A stretch of 27,500 bases of DNA from Sphaeroforma sirkka. Taxonomy: Eukaryota > Opisthokonta > Ichthyosporea > Ichthyophonida. The position numbers and the translations under genes are program-made. The notes below the pieces were generated by a model. The model made no database searches. It was not told where the DNA came from and was given only the letters and a program-made list of their open reading frames with translations. The DNA is taken from positions 1 to 27,500 of the forward strand of contig LUCW03000033.1 in the NCBI GenBank assembly GCA_001586965.3, written 5' to 3'. Positions 1 to 9,596 of this stretch are shown here, piece after piece; the first letter of the stretch is position 1, and the number at the start of each line of letters is the position of its first letter.

Positions 1-727
1 TGAATAGCGGCCGGAAGAGGAAGATGAACTAATTGATCGATGACCGGACTCGTTTAGTGAAAGCTTAACGTAGACAAAACCTCGAAACAACTGCACTCAT
101 ATTGTAAAAGAGCCGTCGACGTCTTCAAATTTTGCTCTTGGTCTGCTATACGCTTAAGTTGTTCTCGCACCTGAATGGTTCGCTGAGGGGTTGCCCGCTA
201 ACGTTACGATGTGTGCTTGTGGAGCTTGCCATCTGTGACTCCTCCGTATGATCAATATTACAGGAAGTTATATCTTTAGGAGCTATAGCAGTGTTACTGA
301 CTAGAATTTGATTAGCCAGTCTACGAGCACTCGCATTGAGGAAGGTGGTCTGATTTTGTGGCGCTACATTGTTCTAGGAGCTACACATCATGCCAAGTAC
401 ACGGCCATATGTGCGGCTAAGTATATTGAAATATTTGCGAATAGTATAGTGTTGTATATAATGATTCACCACCTGCATATTCAATTACATGTGAAGTGTG
501 CAATCAAAAATAAAAAACATGTATAGTAGCCGATCGTTACTAAGAGTGTCCGGATATTCAACTACTGCATCGCAAATGTATCCGAATCATATAGCTTGTT
601 GGTTAATGTATTCATTTAAACTAACTCTTCAACACTGTTGCCACTGTTTCATCCATCTAGTTTGCATTCAATCGCACAATTTATGTTGCAAGCGCCTATT
701 AATCATCAATATGCTATCTCTTTTCAG
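1..727. other. Left flank, probably PMS2 intron
   Basis: No exon can be supported here. All frames carry early stops near the left edge, and open stretches up to position 731 have no protein-like composition. A pyrimidine-rich acceptor ending in ttttcag at 721-727 leads into the first recognised PMS2 exon, whose phase requires an exon further upstream. The stretch is therefore most simply intronic, with the rest of the gene beyond the window edge. Confidence 0.5.
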
Positions 728-2755
728 CTGAAGCGGCTAAGAAGAATGAGGACGGAACACAGAAGACTCTTAAGGGAAAATTCAAAGCCAAAATAGCCCC
801 AGGGGAGAATACAGCTGCGGAGGCTGAGCTGGAGCGACAAATAACTAAAGAAGATTTTGTGAAGGTATTGCGTGATATTTTCCTATTTATGTCCTAGAAC
901 TTCTTCATATTCAGTATCAGTGAAAGCAAACAAGGATAGTAATTGGGAAGAATTGCTAAGCACGACACACAAACCGCACATTGTATATGATGATTTGCAG
1001 TGACGTAAGAAGTATGACAAGCTCGCAGTGTATATTACTTTTAGAGCTATGTAGGTAGATGGGATCCTTTTACAGCTATGTAGGTAGATGGAATCTCTGA
1101 TTCGTCTTCGTTTCCATATACAAAGCATAATAAGGGCGGGGTAGTCACAAGGCGCTGGCCACAAACTATGTAGTCTTTCCATAAGAGCCCACTCTTGTAG
1201 AATATTTGAAGAGGTATAGCATATGCTTTTCACATAAATTTCATCTTCAAGCCAATACTAAAATATTTGTGTGCACATAAGCGAAAGAATATTTTTTGAC
1301 TGTAGATATTTAATTATATGGAATGAATGCTGGTTTAGATTATCAATTAATATTGCAAAAGTTTCTCCTAAATGAATGAAATTATTGTTTGTTGGCTATC
1401 GTAGCGTATGTCCCGACAGCCAGCTATACGTGCCTTATCTATTGACCCTCTAATAATGTACTATTTTTTTTAACCTCCTTATTCGCAGATGGAAGTACTT
1501 GGACAGTTCAATCTGGGATTCATAATTGCCCGGCTGCGCAACGACCTATTCATCATCGATCAGCATGCGACTGATGAGATTTATAACTTCGAAACACTAC
1601 AAACTACAACTAAATTACAATCGCAGCCAATGGTGGTCCCTAAGTTACTCGAACTGACAGCTCCCCAGGTATGCATTGAAGCTCGAATTTTGTGTGCACG
1701 CCAAAAGGTAAGAAGCATCCTAACTCGACACAACGTGTTCAGAGTTAATCGATGGAGAATCATATTGCGAGCGGTAGTGCCTCTGTTTTTGCCTTCCTAC
1801 TATATATATGATTGAAGTTGAATATACGCGGAGACGTATTAAATACAAGATCGTGCAGCTGTATGCATATTCTTTTGTAGCACCATCCATAAAGTGAATC
1901 AACAGGGAAGTTGAACCCTTGCACAAGTGGTTTCTCACACGTATCAGTGTATCTGATCATAGGCACATTGGTGGACATTTGCACCCCTAGTACATCCTCC
2001 TGACAACTAAATTTAACCGCAAGCATAAACACAACTGGTGATTTAGCCGCTAGAAGTGTCATCAAGCCGACTTGGCTTGCTAGCTAATCCACACGAACGT
2101 TTCAGACACTTATTAACTATGCGACTATACTGCCTACATGGGCTTTTTTTCATAGGAATCGATCCTCCTCGATGAGCTGCCAATATTCGAGAAGAATGGA
2201 TTTCGATTTACTGTGGACCAAAGGTGTGTAAGGTGTAACTGCGATCTCCGTTGCAACAATTGCCAAGAACAGAACAGTTCGAATTCGTATGTTATGGACT
2301 ATTGATATATTTTACTCTTGTCTCTGACTCTTCGAAGATTAATATCAGTGTATACATAATATATTTGACTACTTCATTTTCAAAAAAATGATGGATTATA
2401 CATTTTTTCCTGACCTCTGACACTCTTTTGTCACCATAGAGAGGGTGCAATGATAGGTCGTCGCGTCCGCCTCAGCGCTGTACCGAATTCTAAGAACACC
2501 GTGTTTGGTGTATCAGACGTCGAAGAAATGATTCATACACTCAGTGACACGCCAGGAGTGCTTTGTAGACCCACAAAAGTGCGCAAGATGTTTGCTATGC
2601 GTGCGTGCAGGAAAAGTATCATGATCGGAATGGCTTTGAAAAAGCGGAAGATGAAGGAGATGCTCGTACACATGGGCGAGATCAATTTGCCGTGGAATTG
2701 TCCGCACGGACGGCCAACTATGCGGCACCTGCACACACTGACCGAGGACTCGTGA
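728..2755 (+). CDS. PMS2: PMS2-type MutL homolog, C-terminal endonuclease region (5' partial)
   Basis: This is the C-terminal part of the mismatch-repair endonuclease subunit that pairs with MLH1 (MutL-alpha) and nicks DNA after MutS recognition. Four exons are readable: 728-864, 1489-1668, 2156-2223 and 2440-2755, with GT-AG borders and matching phases (2 leading bases, then 0, 0, and a split AG|A Arg codon). Exon 2 carries the GQFNLGFI strand and the catalytic metal motif [12 protein letters not shown] (1558-1593). It is followed by QPMVVP (1624-1641), which fits the QxhxxP clamp-binding consensus. The last exon carries ACRKS and CPHGRPT, the zinc/metal ligands of the family, and ends a few residues after the CPHGRPT block, as is usual. 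The N-terminal ATPase region lies outside the window. The stretch 728-864 is a charged linker. Identity is secure; the first exon border is less so. Confidence 0.93.
1043..1098. repeat. Short direct repeat in PMS2 intron
   Basis: The unit agctatgtaggtagatgg occurs twice, about 31 bp apart, within the intron between PMS2 exons 864 and 1489. No function is evident. Confidence 0.6.
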
Positions 2756-4080
2756 GGATAGTACAGTACAGTATTCGAGTATAAATACGCAAGTTTCGAT
2801 GTAAAGTTCTATCTGCGTTTTGTAGTTACTCTGCGATTGGGCACAATTCACGTATGAAATATTAATTTTTAAGTTGTGTTTGATGGGTGTATGAATCATT
2901 CGGTTCTCATCAAGCAGATGAACGGGTGACACAGATTCACCGTCACCTTGGTGTTTACAACAATCGCGACCTTGGCGATAGGCATTGGAATATTGGTGCG
3001 AGCATGCGGATACACTACAGTTCTATTTTCGTGAAGCGTATGAGGGCAGAGATATACTGTCAGAATATACTGTCAGAATCATACGTTGAATTTATATGCA
3101 TACGTTCGTTGTATATATTAGACTATTAACAACTAATATTCATTCGCGAAACGAATATTCTAAGACGTTAAAATGAATCTTACATTGTAGCAATAGTTCT
3201 AGTAGTTATGTTATATGTAGCTACGTCAGCGGAATCACTGATACAAATACGTAGTCGTGTGACAAGTGCACTCTCACTGGCCACTCTATATGAAGGTCGA
3301 TGCTTATCTATCGGCGTATGTCGTGGTGGGGTGGTTTCGTGAACATAAAACAGGCCGCATCTCTTATATATTATACGAGTGACTGTACTATACAATGAAT
3401 AGCTTAAATTGTTAAAAGAACAGTATATACAATTGCAAATCTTCATAAATGAAATTTATAAATGTAGACTAATTCTCAAATATAGACATCTATCTTATAT
3501 TATCACAGGAATGTACTTCTATACAAACTGTATAAAATAATGAACGACAAAAAAATTGCTGCCTGTTCACACAAATATAAAATATCTAAAACGGCAACTA
3601 CACCTACGTGCAGAAAGAAAAACATGTAAATCTTAGCCGAAAATATAAACCTTGACTCAAATGAAGGAGTGTAAATAATATAATATCTCTGTAAGCTTTG
3701 TGATACTCAGTTATGATGTATATAACATATCGTGGCGAAAGCTGCTTTTCACAATTAAATTTGCTTAGCTACTATTCCGTACATTTTATAATAACATTTG
3801 TAATATTGCAAAACGATGCCTCTTCACAAAATATTCAACAAAAAAAAAACAGTGATACCATTTCAAGGTATAATAAATATCGTGGATCTAAAGCCTTCTC
3901 TCTGAGAGAAATAGTGAATAGATAGGTAAGTAAGCTTGGCTAGTAGGCTATGGTGGATCACTAGTTCCATTTCACTGCCCATATGAAGTAATATCAGGGA
4001 GGTTATCACATCCCCGATATATGAAACACATCAGATGGATGTTATTTCATATCAATAACTCTGGCGAAAGTACTTCAGCC
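2756..4080. other. Intergenic, no gene seen
   Basis: This is AT-rich DNA downstream of the PMS2 stop. Open stretches at 2887-3129, 3180-3446 and 3713-3925 lack recognisable motifs, have low-complexity composition and show no supporting splice pattern. Nothing else is supported. Confidence 0.5.
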
Positions 4081-4375
4081 CGTCTACACTCTCTGCACTG
4101 TCTACAGTGACTGCACTCTCTACACTGTCTACAGTGGCTACACTCTCTACACTGTCTACAGTGGCTACACTGTCTACACTGTCTACAGTGGCTATACTCT
4201 CTACACTGTCTACAGTGACTACGCTCTCTACACTGTCTACAGTGGCTACACTGTCTACACTGTCTACAGTGGCTACACTCTATTCGCTGTCTGTAGTGGC
4301 TACACTCTCTACACTGTCTACAGTGGCTACAATCTCTACACTGTCTACAGTGGCTACACTCTCTACACTTTCTAC
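4081..4375 (+). repeat. 27-bp minisatellite with hairpin-forming units
   Basis: Around ten imperfect units of about 27 bp each contain cactgtctacagtg, an inverted repeat with arms CACTG/CAGTG around TCTA. Because 27 is a multiple of three, one frame stays open and reads a repeating nine-residue ATLSTLSTV peptide (4107-4454). Beyond the array that frame quickly loses any pattern, so it is treated as a by-product of the repeat and not as a gene. Confidence 0.85.
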
Positions 4376-4724
4376 ACTACAATTTCATTTTCACAAGGAT
4401 TGGCAATTGACGCGTTTGTCAGTACTTTACAGTACCTCTCTCACTAGACACTAGTCTCTCTCTAATAGAGTAGTACCTACTGAACACCTACTGACTACTC
4501 ATCAGTTGTGGTTATTACTAAAATATTTACTCTGTTGTCAACTGGAAATTTTGGAATTAGGGCCTATAAATAGAATTTGGAGTATGTATGTAGTAAAACA
4601 ATATATATATATATATATAACTTTTAGAAAATATGTCATGTACAGTCACTGCGTACTGGCCTATTTTAGAAAATGTCATATATACATACGTACTTTAAAA
4701 ATAATATTACTGGCCTACGCCCTA

Positions 4725-4785
4725 CAGACTACAGTCCTACACACCTACAGACTACAGTCCTACACACCTACAGACAACAGATCAG
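4725..4785. repeat. Short tandem repeat (ctacagactacagtcctacacac)
   Basis: Two full copies and a partial third of a roughly 23-bp unit lie just upstream of a G-rich patch. The unit shares ctacag and acagt words with the larger minisatellite about 400 bp to its left. Confidence 0.7.
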
Positions 4786-4859
4786 GAAGCTAAATATGTA
4801 TTTATTGTCAACAAGAAGCGTCAGCAGCTGTCTAACTGATATCTGAATAAAAAAATACA

Positions 4860-5060
4860 TAAACCACCGCTGGGCGCTGGTGTGGGGTGGCTGGCCAGGC
4901 TGGGCCGTGGGCGACGGGTGCTGGTGGGCCTGTGGGAGTGTCGGGTGGCTCATGGCTGGGCGGTGGGCGCTGAGGCCTGAGGCCTCAGTAAATGAGTAAA
5001 ACCTCAGCAGCTGACAACAGGCTTGGAGAGTCTGGAGTCTGGAGTCTGGTCACTCTGAGT
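4860..5060. other. G-rich low-complexity patch
   Basis: A sharply G-rich stretch (many ggtgggc, gctgg and tgggc words) is followed by repeats of gagtctgg around 5028-5065. Its composition is unlike the flanking AT-rich DNA. No coding motif is visible on either strand. Confidence 0.55.
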
Positions 5061-5190
5061 CTGGATTCTTGTGTGAGACATGGCCGCTGGTATAATTAGA
5101 CTGAAGTTGAAACGTGTGGGACACCAGAATAGTGAATACAGCCTCTATGAGGTGTAGTCGCAATTCCCTTTTCTCTTTTAAAAAAATATA

Positions 5191-5228
5191 TCACCAGTCC
5201 CACAAATAGTGATGAGTCGTCATCATTT
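5191..5228 (+). repeat. Left terminal inverted repeat
   Basis: It begins tcaccagtccca and ends with a TGATGAGTCGTCA pseudo-palindrome. It pairs with the right end at 6424-6462 in inverted orientation. Confidence 0.75.
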
Positions 5229-5485
5229 CAAAATTTGGCCCAGATTTATTTTTTGAAATGGTGACGAGTCGTCACTATTCTCAACGTGCGTCAGCTAACC
5301 CTTATCCCCCCCCCCTGAAATATTCATTTAGGCCGGGCAGAGTTTATCGGAATGGATTCAGCGTTAAATTTCCGTCCAAAAACATACGTGACCCGGTTAT
5401 ATTTCTCAAAATTTGTCAAGGAAACACAAACAAAAATTGAATAGCTAACAGCTAACTCAAACACGTATACACAGGGTATTCTATT

Positions 5486-6055
5486 ATGGTTAGGGGACAT
5501 CTCGGGTTACCAAACCCCAACCATATCTCATACATAAATCCACAGCACCAAAGGTGTGAAGGAGAATTCCATCCTATCAACGAGTATCACATGCAACACC
5601 CATTCTACAGTGACTACAACACGAGCATGCATCACAATGGACACATTGATGCTCACAGAGACAGTGCTAATCGTTACCACCCATATACATATCTACTGAC
5701 AGTGCCTCCTGTCTATCATAGAGAGTATTCACAGAATAACATCGAGCCTTTACAGTCGGAATCAGAAGTACACGGTAGCACTGATTTGGGAGATCTCGAC
5801 CTTTTGATGGAGGATGCATCAGCTATCTGTAAAGTATGTTCTAAAGCAACATATATTGATGAACGGTGTGGTATATGCAAGGGTATTGTATGTTTGACAT
5901 GCAGTGATGTCAATCGGTTCTCAAATGTTCGTTGTTGTCGTATGTGCACACGATGTGTGTCATGCCTTCAAGGTAAGAACTACATGCGAGCAATGTTGGG
6001 TAAACGCAAGACATACTTTGAGCTATTCCACGAGCCAGGGACAACGGCAGCTTGA
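5486..6055 (+). CDS. Cys-rich hypothetical protein inside the TIR element
   Basis: This is a 189-residue ORF whose function I do not recognise. The N-terminal half is polar and rich in His, Asn, Tyr and Pro. An acidic patch (about 100-110) precedes a dense Cys block at about 114-161, patterned C-x2-C-x9-C-x2-C-x4-C-x2-C, then C-C-x2-C-x2-C-x2-C, followed by a basic, aromatic tail ending ...YFELFH. The pattern suggests a zinc-ribbon or treble-clef-like domain. PiggyBac-type transposases also end in a Cys-rich domain followed by an aromatic/His tail, but the spacing does not match clearly. AATAAA-type signals follow at about 6078 and 6109. Its position between the inverted repeats suggests a transposon-encoded DNA-binding protein. 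The start is the first ATG of the frame. Confidence 0.6.
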   Translation: MVRGHLGLPNPNHISYINPQHQRCEGEFHPINEYHMQHPFYSDYNTSMHHNGHIDAHRDSANRYHPYTYLLTVPPVYHREYSQNNIEPLQSESEVHGSTDLGDLDLLMEDASAICKVCSKATYIDERCGICKGIVCLTCSDVNRFSNVRCCRMCTRCVSCLQGKNYMRAMLGKRKTYFELFHEPGTTAA

Positions 6056-6423
6056 AGCAGTACAATGTTATTATGGAATAAAGTATATAAGCAAAATGTT
6101 TTTTAAAATAAAAAGTTGTAATAAAATATTTATTGAAACAAAAAGCTGAAAATTGTCAAAAATGGACGGTCCCCACGCTTGCGTTTGGCACTTTATTTTT
6201 TATTTTTCCTAATAATAATCAGGTATAATTTTTAAGATAGGAACTCTAAAAGCAAAACAATATCATGAAATAAAACACGATTATCCAATGAGAATCATGA
6301 CTCAATTTATTTTCAGGAAGGTGACGACTCGTCACTATTTGAGCGGTGCCAGAGACTTTGTACCAGAGTCGGGTCAGGTTGGTTTTATTTACATTATGAG
6401 AAAATTCAGTACAAATTGACATA

Positions 6424-6462
6424 ATAGTGACGACTCGTCATTATTTGGCCTGGGACTGGTGA
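6424..6462 (-). repeat. Right terminal inverted repeat
   Basis: It contains GTGACGACTCGTCA and ends tgggactggtga, the inverse of the left terminus, followed by TA. Confidence 0.75.
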
Positions 6463-8082
6463 TATTACCTTACTTTTCGTTATCCCGTATCCGACAATGT
6501 CAAAGACTAGTCTCATAAACAAACACACACACTCATACACACACACATGACACAACTCGCACAAGAGTAGAAGAGAGAGACTCAGAGAGAGGAGTCAGAG
6601 ACTCAAAGTTAAAGGACCCAGAATCTTAGAGTAGAAATAAATAAATAAAATATGTCCATCGGCATCAGGCCAAATCACATATGCATACATATTGCATATT
6701 TTTTAAAATATGTACATTTATATTACAATAAATATCACTTTGTCAGGAGTCAGGAACTCCGACACACACTGCCCAGGGACCAGGGACCAGGGACCAGGGT
6801 CCGAATCCCCAGCCCGCGAGGTCCTAGGACTCCGGGTCCCGGGAGCGTATACAAAGTGAGCTTATCTAATAATATTTGTAGCCTTCTGTTCTATTTTCAG
6901 AAGGCTATGAATATTAGAGAATTTTTTACAATGTTTCGTCATATATTGCCTTCTAAAAAATAGAAATATATTTGGGTTTAGGGTTTTATTTGCACACACA
7001 TCAAGAGAGAGCGAGAGAGAGAGAAGAGAGAAGGCTCTTTTTGTTTGTTTCGTGTTTAATTTTCAGAAGGCCGTTTTGTTTTTGTTTTTGTTTTTTTGTT
7101 TTTTAAATTTCTAAAGTTCTATTATTTATTTATAGTCTAAAAATGTCCAATACATACTGTATTGTACATAAATATACAAGAGGGATTTTTCATTTTATCA
7201 GTCGTAATTCGCCGTTATAGAATCTGAGTCGGACACCCATCATGACTACTCATGATTCAAAACTCATGACTCATACGGCCATGACGCTACCGTGAGTCCG
7301 TGAGTCATAAACTGGCCTCAGCCCTCACAGGAGTCGGGAGCCCTCTGCCCTCGGCCTCAGGTGAGGGCTTCAAATTGAAAGTTCAAATTTCAAAAACAGT
7401 CCATACTCCATGGTCCATACACTCTTTCCAGAATTTGTAAATAAAATAATATGCATCATTATTCATTCAAGATTCCGAATAAAAAAGGGTCATTATTCCA
7501 GCCACCAGTCACACTGCAAAATTACAACCTGTGAGTCACTGAATGTGTATTGTTTTGCTTTTTGTAAAAAATCCAAAACGGACGCCCAGTCGCCCAAAGC
7601 CCCAGAACCCAAGGCCCAAGGCCCCAAGCCCATGCCCGGCCAGTTTTATATTTTCATTAAAAAAATATATAGAAGGCTATGCCGCTATGGGGCATGGACA
7701 ACGGTATTTATAAAAGAAAAAGATGCAAAAACACAAGGCCGGAAACTCGGGATGTCCCTTGGCAGAAATTATTTTTCCTGGAACGTTCTGTGACAAATGC
7801 ATCGATAAAATTGTACACAATAGATGCTCTCTTTCCAAACTTTTTTGTAAAAGAGTGTTCTTTATCACGACATCGAATCTTTTTGTAGAAATCTGATAAC
7901 ACTGAATTACTTGAGTCAGTGTACTGTGTAGTTTATGCACATATTCTCAAAATACGCATATAACCTCATTCTGTTGTCACAAACATTTGTACTGTCAAAT
8001 TTAAAACACCTCGAGATCATATATATACGTATGGTCTCTCTAACGTACACACATATGTTTCAATTAATTTTAAAATCTTAAA
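6463..8082. other. Cryptically simple intergenic DNA
   Basis: There is no gene here that I can support. It holds a CA/AC-rich tract (6522-6550), a GA-rich tract (6569-6605), four tandem copies of the 7-mer cagggac (about 6773-6799) in a GC-rich patch, GA repeats (7005-7033), a T-rich tract (7075-7105) and a CCC/AAGGCCC-rich patch (7580-7640). A TATA-like atatatatac at 8018-8027 lies about 55 bp upstream of the kinase ATG and may be part of its promoter. Confidence 0.5.
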
Positions 8083-9069
8083 ATGTTACGAATGGCATCA
8101 GCGACACACCAGACACCGAGGTGTCCGGCGAAGCCTATTTCCGCCGCACCAAATTTAGAAGATTCTAACTACTTCATTGAAGAGAATTCAACACTTGGAA
8201 TGGGCTGTAGTGAGCTAAGCGTGGTAAGGGTACATCGAATCTCGGAACCTAGCAAAATTTACGCTGCGAAAATCATAAATAAGCTCACTACAACGCCTTC
8301 TCCCGAGGCGCGCGCGCTAGAGATGGCGCAAGGACATCCTAATATCATCAATTTAGAGCAAATCATCGACACACGTGATTACCAGTATATAATAATGGAG
8401 TTGGCAACCAAGGGCACAGTGATGGACTATTTAGAAAAATACGGTCCTGTAAGCGAGTTGCTAGCGAAGAAATGGATTAGGCAACTGACCAGCGCAGTTC
8501 AGCACTGCTGCGAGAGAGGAATAGTACACATGGATATCAAACCAGCTAATTTATTCCTTGACAAGGATCTCAATATAAAAGTTGGCGACTTCGGACTAAT
8601 CTCCATCAGCCAAGACGTCCATTCACGACCACTGAAGGAGGCGAAGGGCAGCGCTGTGTATGCTGCGCCAGAGCTATATCATGTACATCGGAAAGAAGTC
8701 ATGGCTTTACCAGTGTTGATGTGGGCTGTGGGTGTCACATTACACGCTATGCTTACAGTTGAACTGCCGTATGCAGTGAGTACTTATCATCTCCCAATCG
8801 AACAATATACTGCGCCAACTTGTCTGTCTAACACGGCCCAAGACTTTCTGACACGCTTGCTTGCGCTACAACCGGAGAAGCGCTTGCAACCGAGCGAGTT
8901 ACGCGAGCATCCCTGGCTGCGAGAAACAGTACCCCTTATAAGGATACATGCCCCCAAAGAACGTCTTATACGCTCCTGTAGTAGTTTGGCATTGCATATG
9001 TATCGTCACGATTCGCTACAACAAGACGTACACAACGTCCACACGATTGCAGTGCCCACGGGTCGATAA
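8083..9069 (+). CDS. Intronless Ser/Thr protein kinase, non-RD type
   Basis: This is a 328-residue protein kinase in one exon. The catalytic domain spans about residues 30-280: degenerate glycine loop GMGCSE (39-44), ATP-anchoring Lys63 in YAAKII, HMDIKPAN (149-156) with catalytic Asp151, Lys153 and Asn156 kept, DFG (169-171), APE (195-197) and the APE-pairing Arg267 in PEKR. Two positions depart from the family. The Arg of HRD is Met150, and the conserved alpha-F Asp of the D-x-W motif is Leu212 (VLMW, 211-214). The catalytic residues remain, so activity is plausible without canonical activation-loop phosphorylation. The general layout resembles CAMK/TSSK-like kinases, but no subfamily can be assigned. 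The roughly 48-residue C-terminal tail is basic and has no recognised domain. It lacks introns in an intron-rich neighbourhood and converges on ADAT2 221 bp away. Confidence 0.92.
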   Translation: MLRMASATHQTPRCPAKPISAAPNLEDSNYFIEENSTLGMGCSELSVVRVHRISEPSKIYAAKIINKLTTTPSPEARALEMAQGHPNIINLEQIIDTRDYQYIIMELATKGTVMDYLEKYGPVSELLAKKWIRQLTSAVQHCCERGIVHMDIKPANLFLDKDLNIKVGDFGLISISQDVHSRPLKEAKGSAVYAAPELYHVHRKEVMALPVLMWAVGVTLHAMLTVELPYAVSTYHLPIEQYTAPTCLSNTAQDFLTRLLALQPEKRLQPSELREHPWLRETVPLIRIHAPKERLIRSCSSLALHMYRHDSLQQDVHNVHTIAVPTGR

Positions 9070-9290
9070 TTAAAATACAACTCTTTATCAGTCTGTAGTT
9101 TGGAATTCAGATACCCCAGGTTGCAGTATATAATCTAAACTTGCATGCTTATGAGTTAAACCGGCCCATTTTAATCTCGCGTGAATTTAAATTGTTCACT
9201 TTAGTAGCTGTTATACATATCATACAGTGTGCACAACATGCGTCGGGCATATTTCAAGAAATCCATTTCCGTTATAGATTCGTTACCTTG
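9070..9290. other. Convergent 3' intergenic gap
   Basis: This is the short AT-rich interval between the kinase stop (+) and the ADAT2 stop (-). It must hold both 3' ends; no perfect AATAAA is seen on the kinase side. On the ADAT2 side an AATAAA overlaps the last coding codons (forward 9303-9308). Confidence 0.5.
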
Positions 9291-9508
9291 TCAACGATTG
9301 TCTTTATTTATTGGTTGAGGAGCCGTAGGATTCTCTATCCGGTAAAACCCTTTCAGCAGTTCGATGCATTCCTCTGACTGGAATCCGCCCTCGAATGGTA
9401 CTGGTCTGAGTGCACCTGCCTCGTGTTCAATCGAGAATTCACTACTTACAGGAGCCGCAATGGAACTCGCCTGTGACAAAAGCAATATATGTCGGTTTTT
9501 AAATGCGA

Positions 9509-9558
<50 letters not shown>

Positions 9559-9561
9559 TTA

Positions 9562-9596
<35 letters not shown>

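Larger units (their letters stand above)
5191..6462. mobile_element. 1.27-kb DNA-transposon-like element with terminal inverted repeats
   Basis: The left end starts tcaccagtccca (5191) and the right end finishes tgggactggtga (to 6462), an exact 12-bp inverted pair that continues imperfectly for about 40 bp. Both ends are flanked by TA (5189-5190 and 6463-6464), which fits a TA target duplication. Inside each end are two copies of a 13-bp palindrome, TGACGASTCGTCA, at 5210-5222 (one mismatch), 5262-5274, 6322-6334 and 6428-6440. The only sizeable ORF encodes a Cys-rich protein at 5486-6055, and no DDE catalytic core is visible. It could be a non-autonomous derivative or an element of an unrecognised type. 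Confidence 0.72.

Noticed and set aside
4107..4454. Open frame of 115 codons with an ATLSTLSTV repeat, resembling a Ser/Thr-rich surface protein
   Set aside because: The frame stays open only because the minisatellite unit is 27 bp. There is no signal peptide, no pattern outside the array, and no promoter or poly(A) context.
5486..6055. Calling the Cys-rich ORF a piggyBac transposase
   Set aside because: No DDE core is present, the ends show TA and not TTAA, and the Cys spacing does not clearly match, so only a loose resemblance is noted.
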